Origin: Thermotoga sp. Ku-13t
GTDB lineage: Bacteria > Thermotogota > Thermotogae > Thermotogales > DSM-5069
Length of the DNA stretch: 64,000 nt
Assembly (NCBI RefSeq): GCF_011057685.1
Contig: NZ_LNFY01000009.1
Coordinates: 1-64,000, forward strand
Direction of reading: 5' to 3'
The stretch's first letter is position 1. The number at the start of each line of letters is the position of its first letter. Under the pieces are notes generated by a model. The model was not told the origin of the DNA. It worked only from the letters and a program-made list of their open reading frames with translations, and made no database searches. Below are positions 17,762 through 32,564 of this stretch, piece by piece. The position numbers were made by a program, and so were the translations under genes.

Positions 17762-18649
17762 ATGAAGTTGAGACAGAAAAAGATCTTGACGGCATATCTT
17801 TTTCTGGCTCTACCGCTTTTTTTCTTTGTTTTCATTCGTTTTTATCCCATGCTTTCGGCGTTTTACATGAGTTTCACCAACTGGAACATCCTTTCTCCAA
17901 AAAAAGATTTCGTTGGTTTCTCCAACTACGTGAAGATCTTCAGCGATCCTGTTTTCAGAATAGCTCTCTTCAACACGCTCAAATACGTTCTGCTGGGCGT
18001 GCCGAGTGTAATCGTTGTTTCTCTGTTTCTTGCGCTTTTGTTGAACAACATGATCAGGTTCCGTAGCATGTACCGTCTCATTTATGTTATGCCTTACATT
18101 ACACCGATGGTCGCGACGAGCTGGGTTTGGCGCTGGATGTATCAGAGGCCACCGGCCGGGATTATAAACAACATTTTGAACGCTCTTGGCTTACCAACGA
18201 GAGGCTTTCTGATGAGTACAACTGAAGCGCTACCTTCCATCGTGGTCACAACCGTCTGGATCGAAATTGGTTACTGTGTGCTCATTTTTCTGGCAGGTCT
18301 ACAGAACATCCCAAAAGAGTACTTGGAAGCCGCAAGGGTTGATGGTGCAAACAGAAGGCAGTTACTGTTCAGGATAACTATTCCTCTTCTCAATCCGGTG
18401 ATAGTTTTTTTGTCGGTCATCGAGACCATCATCTTCCTGAGAATATTCACTCAAGTTTACAACATGACTGATCAGGGATCGGGAGGACCCCTCAATTCGA
18501 CAAAGCCACTGGTGCTTTACATATACCAGAAGGCGTTCAAGTCGTTCGACATGGGAACCGCGGCCGCCGCAACCGTCGTGCTCTTTGCGATCATACTCAC
18601 CATAACGATATTTCAGCTGAAAGTCTTGAACAGGAACGTTCAGTACTGA
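17762..18649 (+). CDS. ABC importer permease, MalF-like
   Basis: About 295 residues with six predicted helices and the EAA loop YLEAARVDGANRRQLLFRI. I chose the ATG five bases after GGGGTGA rather than the GTG three codons upstream. Partner of the next gene. No ATPase gene is present in the operon. Confidence 0.92.
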   Translation: MKLRQKKILTAYLFLALPLFFFVFIRFYPMLSAFYMSFTNWNILSPKKDFVGFSNYVKIFSDPVFRIALFNTLKYVLLGVPSVIVVSLFLALLLNNMIRFRSMYRLIYVMPYITPMVATSWVWRWMYQRPPAGIINNILNALGLPTRGFLMSTTEALPSIVVTTVWIEIGYCVLIFLAGLQNIPKEYLEAARVDGANRRQLLFRITIPLLNPVIVFLSVIETIIFLRIFTQVYNMTDQGSGGPLNSTKPLVLYIYQKAFKSFDMGTAAAATVVLFAIILTITIFQLKVLNRNVQY

Positions 18650-18664
18650 GGTGGTGGTATAAAG

Positions 18665-19486
18665 GTGACAAAATCCGACAGGATCGTCAAGGCAGTTGCT
18701 TACACCGTCTTGACTGCTTTGGCTATCGTCATGATCTTTCCCTTCGTGTGGATGGTTCTTTCATCCTTCAAGCCTTTCAGTGAGATTTACAGGCCTTATT
18801 TTTTCCCGAAGAATCCAACCCTGGATAATTACAGACAGATACTCGGTTCTTCTCTATTTCCAAGATGGTTTACGAACAGTATAATTGTTGCCCTTGTGAC
18901 TACTGCTTCTGTGCTGTTCTTCGATTCACTCGTCGGTTACACGCTCGCCAAATTCAGATTTCCCGGAAGGAACATTATATTCGTCTTCATCCTCAGCACG
19001 CTCATGATCCCGACCGAGATGCTCATAATACCCTGGTACGTGATGTCCTCGAAGTTCGGCTGGATCGATACGTACTGGGGAATCATGTTTCCAGGTATGA
19101 TAACAGCCTTTGGAATCTTCCTCATGAAACAGTTCATGGAGACGATTCCCGACGATCTGATAGATGCGGCGAGGATAGACGGTGTTTCGGAGTTTGGGAT
19201 ATTCTGGAGAATAGCCCTCCCACTCGTCAGACCGGCACTCGCATCTCTGGCGATTTTGAACTTCATCGGCAACTGGAACGCTTTCCTGTGGCCGTTGATC
19301 GTGTCTTCGAAACCGCAGATGTACACGCTTCCTGTCGGACTGGCGTACTTCTCGAGTGAAAATTTGATGAGGTGGGAATTGATCATGACGGGTGCGACTA
19401 TTTCAACCTTGCCGTTGATAGCTGTGTTCCTGATATTCCAGAGACAGATCATCAGGGGAATCATGCTCTCCGGCCTGAAGGGGTGA
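18665..19486 (+). CDS. ABC importer permease, MalG-like
   Basis: Six-helix permease with EAA loop LIDAARIDGVSEFGIFWRI, 273 residues. GTG start preceded by GAGGTGGTG. Forms the membrane channel with the preceding permease; it needs an ATPase encoded elsewhere, perhaps the MalK-like protein 11 kb upstream. Confidence 0.92.
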   Translation: MTKSDRIVKAVAYTVLTALAIVMIFPFVWMVLSSFKPFSEIYRPYFFPKNPTLDNYRQILGSSLFPRWFTNSIIVALVTTASVLFFDSLVGYTLAKFRFPGRNIIFVFILSTLMIPTEMLIIPWYVMSSKFGWIDTYWGIMFPGMITAFGIFLMKQFMETIPDDLIDAARIDGVSEFGIFWRIALPLVRPALASLAILNFIGNWNAFLWPLIVSSKPQMYTLPVGLAYFSSENLMRWELIMTGATISTLPLIAVFLIFQRQIIRGIMLSGLKG

Positions 19487-19491
19487 ATGAG

Positions 19492-20373
19492 ATGAGATTG
19501 ATAGACTCCCACGTTCATCTCTTGTTGAACCTTGGCGAAACGAAGGAAGGTGAAGAGGATCCGTGGTTGAAGAAGGAAAGAGAGAAATGGTTCAGAGCGT
19601 GGAACTTTCCAAAACCAGAACCGTTGGACGATGTGGATCAGCTTGGTGAGCTGTGGTACCAGGAAGCGAACAGGTACTCCATCGACAAGATAGTTTTCGT
19701 GACGGCGAACGGGAACGAGAACATGCTGAGAGTGGTTTCTAAGCATCCGGACAGGTTCATCGGGTACGCCCACCACGATCCAGCACAAGCGAACGCCGCG
19801 GAGGAACTGGAAAAGTTCATAAAGGCTGGATTGAAGGGATACAAGATACTGGGCCCGAAGGTGAGCGTGCCTCTCAACGATCGATCCCTGTATCCCGTGT
19901 GGGAGGTGGCGAACCATTACGGTATACCTGTGCTGGTACATTTTGGTATCCTCGGCGCTGCAGGTGGAATAGCTTACCACGTGAACATCAATCCGCTGAT
20001 CATCCACGATGTTGCGAAACAGTTCAGTAGAATAAGGTTCATAGTCCCACACTTCGGATGCGGATACGTTTTCGAAACGCTCAACCTGTGCTGGGCGTGC
20101 CCCAACGTTTACGTCGACACGAGTGGCTCCAACCAGTGGACGAGGTGGATGCCTTACGAGTTGAATCTGGAGATGCTCTTTAGAAAGTACAGAGAAACCA
20201 TAGGTCCAGAGAGAATAATCTTCGGTACGGATTCGAGCTGGTTTCCTCGCGGTTTCTGCAAAACTTACCTCGATGAGCAAGTCAGGGCCATGATCCATGT
20301 GGGTTTCAGCGATGACGAGATCGACCGTGTCCTGTACACGAACATCGCCGAAATACTTGGATTAACGCAATGA
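19492..20373 (+). CDS. Amidohydrolase family 2 (TIM-barrel metal hydrolase or decarboxylase)
   Basis: Metal-dependent hydrolase of 293 residues. It begins MRLIDSHVHLL with the HxH metal motif, followed by GYAHHDP, PVLVHFGI, IVPHFGCG and a late Asp in IIFGTDSSWFP, the usual order of metal ligands in this family. The ATG follows GGGGTGA just after the permease stop, so it belongs to the importer operon and probably acts on the imported compound. The family includes decarboxylases and lactonases, so the reaction stays open. Confidence 0.88.
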   Translation: MRLIDSHVHLLLNLGETKEGEEDPWLKKEREKWFRAWNFPKPEPLDDVDQLGELWYQEANRYSIDKIVFVTANGNENMLRVVSKHPDRFIGYAHHDPAQANAAEELEKFIKAGLKGYKILGPKVSVPLNDRSLYPVWEVANHYGIPVLVHFGILGAAGGIAYHVNINPLIIHDVAKQFSRIRFIVPHFGCGYVFETLNLCWACPNVYVDTSGSNQWTRWMPYELNLEMLFRKYRETIGPERIIFGTDSSWFPRGFCKTYLDEQVRAMIHVGFSDDEIDRVLYTNIAEILGLTQ

Positions 20374-20571
20374 ATCTTCGCACAGATTTCTCACACGATC
20401 GTTACCCCATTGCAAAATACATCTCCGTATCTACATAGTGGAGAGCGCTCTGAAGGCCGGCCTGAGGGTTCGAACCTGGAAGGTAAGGCCATAATGGGTC
20501 ATAGGTCTACCCCGTCGGTTCTCACGAGCTTGGCTCGGTCAATATTTTTACAAGGATTAAAGATTATTGTG
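20374..20571. other. Intergenic region between convergent genes, weak hairpins only
   Basis: No convincing gene. It holds CGAGC-TTG-GCTCG (20525-20537), followed after five bases by ATATTTTTA, a weak terminator for the rightward amidohydrolase operon, and the palindrome GGTTCGAACC (20467-20476), which resembles a tRNA T-arm but has no cloverleaf around it. Confidence 0.4.
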
Positions 20572-21207
20572 TCATCGCGTGAAGTTCTTCACCTGTAAGA
20601 GTAGATCCTCACTCGCCACTTTCTCGAAGTGTTCCCAGAGCCTGTGATCTTTCATGGTCACCATGGCGATGGCCTGGACGATGTCTTTCCTTATGTCTTC
20701 CGTGAACCGTTCGTCTTCGTACGCCTTAGCGAGCACTTCCACCGTTCGGAACGTTGGAACGTGAGACAGCGCCATGATCACCTGGGTTGCGAGTTCCTCT
20801 CTGTAATCGTCTTCGAGCAGATAGTAAGAGAGCACGTCGAGTATCCTCTCACCGTCTCCGAGCTTGCACATCGCTTCGTATATGACGAGCTGGGCGGTTT
20901 CATCGTCGTACCTGCACAACAGGTTCATCAAGTCCTTCTTTATACTCACTTCACCCAGGTCCGAGAGTATGTCCACAAGATAGAGCAGTATCACATCGTT
21001 CTGTTGACTTGCCTTCAGATGCTCTTTGTACTTCTGCAACAGAATCGGACGCGCCGAATCACCGAATCTGTAAATGATCTGCAGAACGATCTCTCTAACC
21101 TTCTCGTCTTCGTCCGTGAGCAGGTTTATCAAGCTGGGAATGGCTTCGACACCTTTTTCTGTCATTATCCTCTCAACCAGTTTTTCGACATCGCCGTTCA
21201 TATCCAT
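20572..21207 (-). CDS. HEAT-repeat protein
   Basis: All-helical protein of 211 residues built from HEAT-like repeats, seen in phrases such as AIPSLINLLTDEDEKVREIVL and ILDVLSYYLLEDDYREELATQVI. Such scaffolds mediate protein contacts; no catalytic motif is visible. It overlaps the sbcC stop, and a second ATG two codons in overlaps that stop as ATGA. Its place after sbcD-sbcC suggests, without proof, a link to DNA break processing. Confidence 0.75.
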   Translation of the reverse strand: MDMNGDVEKLVERIMTEKGVEAIPSLINLLTDEDEKVREIVLQIIYRFGDSARPILLQKYKEHLKASQQNDVILLYLVDILSDLGEVSIKKDLMNLLCRYDDETAQLVIYEAMCKLGDGERILDVLSYYLLEDDYREELATQVIMALSHVPTFRTVEVLAKAYEDERFTEDIRKDIVQAIAMVTMKDHRLWEHFEKVASEDLLLQVKNFTR

Positions 21208-23753
21208 CGCAGCTTACCACCCTTCTCGACCAGAAGTTTCCGTTCGAAATATTCTGCGAACTGTGGTTCATGCGTGACGAAACCTATCACTTTGTTCAGT
21301 TTCTCAAGCCTCTTCAGAGCGTCTGCAACCTTGGTCTTGTTGTCATTGTCCAGACTCGAAAAACCTTCATCTATAAAGAACGCTTCCATCTCACCCGTTG
21401 CCTCTTCAGCGATGCTCATCGCGAGCGCGATCGAAACGAGAGTCTTCTCTCCCCCCGAAAGCCCGCTCGCATCTCTCTTCACTCCCTCGTCTCTCACCAC
21501 GAAACCGTCCTCATCGATCGAGAGTGAGAACCTTCCGTCGGTCAGAAAATCCAGCAACTGGTTCGTGCGCTCCACGATGTTTCTCAGCACGAGGTCCGCA
21601 ACGTACGATTGAAATTCCCGCGCAGCGAGCGTGTCCTTCACCAGGGACAACACGGTGGACAGTTTCCGGGCCTGTTCGAACTTCTCTTCCAGCTCTTTCA
21701 GCTGAGCCTGCAGAAGTTTCCTTCTCTCTATGGACTGTTCAACGATGGCTTTCTTTTTGATCTTCTCATCCCTTTCATCCTTCAGCCTCTGCAATTCCTG
21801 CCGCAGCGATTCGGCCATCTTCTGGCACTCTTCCTTGCTCGTCTTCAACGATCTTCTGAACTGTTCTATCTGAGTCTTCAGCTGTTCTATCTCGGCTTCA
21901 ATCTTCGAAAGCTTCTCCTGAGCGCTGAATTTTGGCAGTTCCTTCGTGACGTACTTTTTGAAGGTCTCAAAATCCATGTTGATGCCTTCGAGCGCAAGGA
22001 AGAATTCTTTTTCGATTCTCTGTTTTTTCTCCAGAGCCGCGTCTCTCTCTTTCATCTGGTTTTCAAGTTCCTCGTTGAGTTCCTTCAATCTGCTTTGAAG
22101 TTGTTGTTTCGTACCGTCGAGCTTCGAAAGTTGCGAGGCCAGGATGGACTTTCTCTCCAGCAATCTCTGAAGTTCGGCAGAGAGTTCTCTGAGTTTCTTT
22201 TTGAGTTGCGTTGAGTAACTCATCTGCAAGAGTTCCTGAACGATCCGTCCTTCTTCCATCGAGATCGCTTTGAGCTCTTTTTCAAGTGAACTGACCTCTC
22301 GTTCGAGTTTTTCTGTGATCTCTAAGAGGTTCTGTAGCTCAGCGAAGAGCTGGGCCTTTTTTTCTTTGGTCTCGTCGATCGAATCTTTCAGCTTCCTGTA
22401 GCCTTCAAGGTCGTATTCGAGTTCCACCACCTTCCTCTTGCTGTAGATCCCTCCACAGACGGGACATCTGTCTCCGTCATTCAGCTCCTGTGCTATCTGG
22501 TCCGCCATCCAGACTATCGCGGAAGGCTTCATCTTTTCGAACTGTTCGATCAGCGAATTCAGCTTCTGTTCGAGCTCGGTGTGTTCTTTCTTTTTCTCTT
22601 CGATTCTTTTCCTCGCTTTCTCAAGCTCCTGTTTCTTACTCGACAATTGCTGTTCAAACATCACTTTGCGTTCTTTCAAGCTGGACGCGTTCTGCACCAG
22701 TGGCTCGCTCTGCTCGTCTATCTTCGAAAGTTTCTCGATCTGTGCCTGAACTTTCTGAACCGCACCCTCACATTCGGACAGTTCAAGTCTGGTCTTTTCG
22801 ATCTCCTGTTCCAGCTTCTGTGTTTCCTGCTGGATCTTCGTTCGGTTCGCCCTGAGCCTTTCGAGGGCGTTCTCAAGTCTGCTGAGAGACTCGGAGGCGT
22901 GGAGCAGCTCCCGATAGGGCAATTCCAGCGATTTGGCGATGGATATCTTCTTTTCTTCTTCGAGCGATCTGAGCAGGTTCTGCTTTTCTTCGAGCTTGGT
23001 CTGAAGCATTCTTTCGAAATTTTCTATCTGTCGGTGTATCTGAAGTTCCTGTTCTATCTCTCTCAGCCTTTCCTCTTTCAGCGCCAGCCCTTTCTCCAGA
23101 ATTTTGATCTCTTTCTCCAGCGTCTCGAGGGGAGTTTCTCTGATGTGAGACTCGATCTTTTCTATCTCACCGTTCAGATCGTTGATCCTCCGCAGAAGCT
23201 CGTCCCTTTCGTGCTGGGCATCTTTGAACGCGTCGCTGACTTTTTCGACGATCTTTGTGAGTTTCTTCTTTTCGAACAGGACATCGAAGACCACATCGTT
23301 GATCCTCGAACGCGTGGCGGTGAGCAGGCTCGCGACCATACCCTGTGGTAACAGGAAGGTGCTTATGAAGCTCTCGTAACTCGTTTCCATGGCTTCTTTG
23401 AGCTTTTCGTCCACCAGGCTACGCTGTGAGGCCACGATCCTGTCGTTGATGGTGAGGAGCGCTTCGCTCATCCTGTCTCTCATCCTGATGCGCCTGATCA
23501 CCTCGTACTTTTTCCCTTTCCTCAGGAAGGAGAACTTCACCAGGCACTGGTCTGCTCCGGATCTGACGTAATCGAAGGGGCTCCTCTTTCCGTAACGAAC
23601 ACCGACTCCGTAGAGCGAGAAAACGATCGCCTCGAGCAGGGAAGACTTTCCCGCCCCGTTCTGTCCGACGATCAGGAAAACGCCATCTTTGAAGTCGAGC
23701 TCACAGCTTTCTATCCCAAGAAAGTTCTTGATCTCAATCCTGAGCGGCCTCAG
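21198..23753 (-). CDS. sbcC: SbcC/Rad50-type DNA repair ATPase, probable CTG start
   Basis: SMC-like ATPase of about 851 residues that works with SbcD in double-strand break and hairpin processing. N-terminal Walker A is GQNGAGKSS; a long coiled coil follows, split by the zinc hook CPVCGG; the C-terminal half has signature GLSGGEKTLVS, Walker B AFFIDEGFSSLD and VTHEPQFAEYF. The Walker A region lies upstream of every in-frame ATG, GTG or TTG: an in-frame TGA closes the frame soon before it. The best start is CTG (MRPLRIEIKNF) nine bases after GGGAGG, with ATT five codons later as alternative. It overlaps sbcD by 20 bp. Confidence 0.9.
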   Translation of the reverse strand: MRPLRIEIKNFLGIESCELDFKDGVFLIVGQNGAGKSSLLEAIVFSLYGVGVRYGKRSPFDYVRSGADQCLVKFSFLRKGKKYEVIRRIRMRDRMSEALLTINDRIVASQRSLVDEKLKEAMETSYESFISTFLLPQGMVASLLTATRSRINDVVFDVLFEKKKLTKIVEKVSDAFKDAQHERDELLRRINDLNGEIEKIESHIRETPLETLEKEIKILEKGLALKEERLREIEQELQIHRQIENFERMLQTKLEEKQNLLRSLEEEKKISIAKSLELPYRELLHASESLSRLENALERLRANRTKIQQETQKLEQEIEKTRLELSECEGAVQKVQAQIEKLSKIDEQSEPLVQNASSLKERKVMFEQQLSSKKQELEKARKRIEEKKKEHTELEQKLNSLIEQFEKMKPSAIVWMADQIAQELNDGDRCPVCGGIYSKRKVVELEYDLEGYRKLKDSIDETKEKKAQLFAELQNLLEITEKLEREVSSLEKELKAISMEEGRIVQELLQMSYSTQLKKKLRELSAELQRLLERKSILASQLSKLDGTKQQLQSRLKELNEELENQMKERDAALEKKQRIEKEFFLALEGINMDFETFKKYVTKELPKFSAQEKLSKIEAEIEQLKTQIEQFRRSLKTSKEECQKMAESLRQELQRLKDERDEKIKKKAIVEQSIERRKLLQAQLKELEEKFEQARKLSTVLSLVKDTLAAREFQSYVADLVLRNIVERTNQLLDFLTDGRFSLSIDEDGFVVRDEGVKRDASGLSGGEKTLVSIALAMSIAEEATGEMEAFFIDEGFSSLDNDNKTKVADALKRLEKLNKVIGFVTHEPQFAEYFERKLLVEKGGKLRWI

Positions 23754-24843
23754 TTTGCTCGACCTCCCTCAATATTTCTTCCACGATCTTCACCATTTCA
23801 TCCTCGAAATCGGGATATCTCTGTTTGACGTAGTCCCTGTACATCTCTATTAGAGTCTTTCTCTCAGACGGTGCGCTGATCGATTCCTGTTGCCTCCACG
23901 CCGTTTCGAATTCGACCTTCACGACGGATTCGTACCGTTCCAGCAAATGCTTTCTGACCTCGTTCGAAGGGGAACATTTGAACAGTATGCGTGCATAGCC
24001 AGAGAAGTTTTCCAGATCGGACTCTATCCTGTTCAGGTTCGAAAGGCTGTAGTCCTCGTACTCAAAGGTCTTCAGGGTTGTGTGCGGTGTCCTCACCGGT
24101 TTGACGATGGTTCTTTGGGATATTTCAACGAGCAGCGCACCTTTTATATCTTTCTCTTCACCGAAATCCAGAGCGATGGGCGAACCGCAGTACCAGCCGA
24201 CAGGTTGCTGCGAGATCTGCATCTGGTTGTGCACGTGACCGAGCGCCACGTAATCGAAATCTGCGGGAAAACTGTTCGGTTTGAGCTGGTACTGAATGTT
24301 ATTCTCCCTCTCGGATTCGAAGCAACCTTCCAGCATCGCGTGCGTGACGAGAACGTTGGCCTTGTCTGGCTTGACATACCTTTTGAAATCGGCAAGACAG
24401 GAATCCAGAAAATCCATCATCGCGGCGATGGGATCTCTCGTTGCCCCCAGAAGCCTCTGATAGTCCACGTACGGTAAAAAGAACAGAACGGCTTCTTGAA
24501 GCTCAACCGTGTCCGGTCTTTCCACGATGTACAAATTCTTCAAATTGAAAGTCTTCCAGTGGTTCAGCCCCTGCCAGTCGTGGTTGCCGAAGACCACGAA
24601 GGTGGGCGCGATCGAGGCGAATTTCGCTATGGTTTCACTCAGAACGTTCAGAGCTTCGATCCTCGGATTGACCCTGTTGTGCAGCGCATCCCCTGCGACG
24701 ATCACGAGATCAACCTTTTCTTTTTTTGCAACATCGATGAGAAAGTGAATCGCCCGTTCGGTCTCTTCGAGCCTGTCGATAGCTTTTGAACCGATCCAGG
24801 ATTGCAGTCCAAGGTGCCAGTCTGACGTGTGGAGGATCTTCAT
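23734..24843 (-). CDS. sbcD: SbcD/Mre11-type nuclease
   Basis: Calcineurin-like phosphoesterase of 369 residues, the nuclease partner of SbcC. Metal motifs: Asp8 and His10 in DWHLG, Asp52 in GDALH, Asn87 and His88 in GNHDW, His in LVTHAML and GHVHNQ. GDALH has His where many Mre11 proteins have Asp; the T. maritima enzyme shows the same change. The C-terminal helices should bind the SbcC coiled coil. ATG follows GGGAGGAAG directly behind panB. Confidence 0.93.
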   Translation of the reverse strand: MKILHTSDWHLGLQSWIGSKAIDRLEETERAIHFLIDVAKKEKVDLVIVAGDALHNRVNPRIEALNVLSETIAKFASIAPTFVVFGNHDWQGLNHWKTFNLKNLYIVERPDTVELQEAVLFFLPYVDYQRLLGATRDPIAAMMDFLDSCLADFKRYVKPDKANVLVTHAMLEGCFESERENNIQYQLKPNSFPADFDYVALGHVHNQMQISQQPVGWYCGSPIALDFGEEKDIKGALLVEISQRTIVKPVRTPHTTLKTFEYEDYSLSNLNRIESDLENFSGYARILFKCSPSNEVRKHLLERYESVVKVEFETAWRQQESISAPSERKTLIEMYRDYVKQRYPDFEDEMVKIVEEILREVEQTEAAQD

Positions 24844-25644
24844 TCAGCTTCCTCCCAGCTTGAACACATTCTCTTCCGCAGGGAACGTTCTGTTTCTCAC
24901 TTCTTCGGCGTACTGAGAGATCGCCTTCAGCGAAATCTCATACAGATTCGCGTAGCGTTTGGCGAACTTTGGCTGGAAGGCCGGGTTCAACCCGAGCACG
25001 TCGTGCAGCACGAGCACCTGTCCGTCGCAGTATCTGCCCGAACCGATGCCGATCGTTGGTACGCTCACGCTCTCGGTGATCTGTTTCGCCACCTCTTCCA
25101 CGACCATCTCGAGTACGATGGCGAACACACCGGCCGCCTCGAGTGCCTTCGCATCTTCGAGCAATTTTTTCGCGGTTTTTTCGTCTTTACCCTGCACCCT
25201 GTAACCGCCGAAAACGTTCACAGACTGCGGTGTGAGGCCCAGATGCCCCATCACGGGGATACCACTTTCGACCATCCTCTTTATGAGGGACGCGAAGGCG
25301 GCACCTCCTTCGAGCTTCACCGCGTTCGCTCCACCTTCTTTCAAAAACCTTCCCGCGTTCCTGATCGCCTCATCTGTAGAGCATTGATAAGAGAGAAAGG
25401 GCATGTCACCGATTATGAACGCGTCCGGGGCGCCCCTCCTGACGGCCTGCGTGTGCCTGATCATGTCGTCCATGGTGGCGGGCAGTGTATCGGAAAAACC
25501 AAGAACGTTGTTCGCGAGAGAATCTCCAACCAGTATGGCGTCCACACCGGCTTCATGCACGATGCGGGCGAACGGAGCATCGTAGGCGGTGATCACCACT
25601 ATGGGTTGTTTGCCTTTCAAAGACATGAATTTCTGAACGTTCAT
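24844..25644 (-). CDS. panB: 3-methyl-2-oxobutanoate hydroxymethyltransferase
   Basis: First step of pantothenate (coenzyme A) synthesis: adds a hydroxymethyl group from methylene-tetrahydrofolate to ketoisovalerate. It reads VVITAYDAPFARIVHEAG, LVGDSLANNVLG, VMGHLGLTPQ and GIGSGRYCDGQVLV, all typical PanB blocks with Mg ligands in GDS. Length 266 is normal. The ATG overlaps the stop of the DUF2520 gene (ATGA), which supports a shared pathway. Confidence 0.95.
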   Translation of the reverse strand: MNVQKFMSLKGKQPIVVITAYDAPFARIVHEAGVDAILVGDSLANNVLGFSDTLPATMDDMIRHTQAVRRGAPDAFIIGDMPFLSYQCSTDEAIRNAGRFLKEGGANAVKLEGGAAFASLIKRMVESGIPVMGHLGLTPQSVNVFGGYRVQGKDEKTAKKLLEDAKALEAAGVFAIVLEMVVEEVAKQITESVSVPTIGIGSGRYCDGQVLVLHDVLGLNPAFQPKFAKRYANLYEISLKAISQYAEEVRNRTFPAEENVFKLGGS

Positions 25645-26456
25645 GCCCACAGTTTCCCCTCCCTTATCCTCTTGAGGAGCTCGACCATCTGATCGTAGAG
25701 CTGGGCGAACTCTGGGAATGTCTCCTTGAACAGCTTTCCTTCTTCCTGAACCACTTCCCAATCTCCCCTCGCTACGGGTCCTGTCAAAGAGCCAGCCACA
25801 CCTTTCGTTCTGATGTTCTGTGCGACGCTGTTTATGAGAACGCTGATCAGCTCGCGTGAATCTTTGATACCACTCTTTGTGTACATCTTCTCGGCGAGCG
25901 CCGCGAGTCCCACCGCGAAGTTCGAACAGAGAACCGCCGCGAGATGGTACGTGGCCTTTCCATCCTCAGACAGAAGAACGTACCTGCTTGGTATATCCTC
26001 AACCAATTTTATCGCCTTTTTCAATCCTTCTTCGTCTCCCTCAACGCCGAAGATGCAGTCTGGAAGGTTGCTGTAAGCGATCGATGGATCAGCGAAGGAA
26101 AGGTTCGGATGCATCGACGCTCTGTGAAAGCCCAGAAGTTCGGCATCTTTGAAGATCTTCGAGGAATGAAAACCACTGAAGTGTATCAGACAGGTTCCGG
26201 GCTGGATTTTTTTCTTGATCGTCTCGTAAACTTGATGGATGACAGAGTCCGGCACGGAGAAGAAGACCACATCGAAGAGCCCTTCGACTTCTTCATAGAT
26301 GGTCGGGATACCCGTGCCGAGTTCTTCGACGAAGCGCTGGGCTTTCTCCCTGGAGCGCGATACGACGAAGCGAACTCTGTGGGATTTTTCGATGAGCCTT
26401 CGACAGATGGTGAGCGTCACCTTGCTCGTACCCAGAACGTTCAGTTCCACACGCAT
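25641..26456 (-). CDS. Rossmann-fold plus DUF2520 reductase, candidate ketopantoate reductase (PanG-like)
   Basis: A 271-residue NAD(P)-binding protein: the Rossmann start is LNVLGTSKVTLTICRRL, then VVFFSVPDSVIHQV, LIHFSGFHSSKIF and a helical DUF2520 half containing ATYHLAAVLCSNF. It is coupled to panB by ATGA. Proteins with this architecture include PanG, an alternative ketopantoate reductase, and T. maritima TM1727 sits beside panB in the same way. The reductase role is inference from family and context; no classical panE is seen here. ATG start, with a GTG two codons later. Confidence 0.8.
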   Translation of the reverse strand: MRVELNVLGTSKVTLTICRRLIEKSHRVRFVVSRSREKAQRFVEELGTGIPTIYEEVEGLFDVVFFSVPDSVIHQVYETIKKKIQPGTCLIHFSGFHSSKIFKDAELLGFHRASMHPNLSFADPSIAYSNLPDCIFGVEGDEEGLKKAIKLVEDIPSRYVLLSEDGKATYHLAAVLCSNFAVGLAALAEKMYTKSGIKDSRELISVLINSVAQNIRTKGVAGSLTGPVARGDWEVVQEEGKLFKETFPEFAQLYDQMVELLKRIREGKLWA

Positions 26457-26484
26457 CCACCCAGTTAAGTTTTAACACGCGCAG

Positions 26485-32561
<6,077 letters not shown>

Positions 32562-32564
32562 GCC

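Noticed and set aside
20374-20571. tRNA or other RNA gene around GGTTCGAACC
   Set aside because: The palindrome looks like a T-arm, but no acceptor, D or anticodon stems can be folded around it on either strand.
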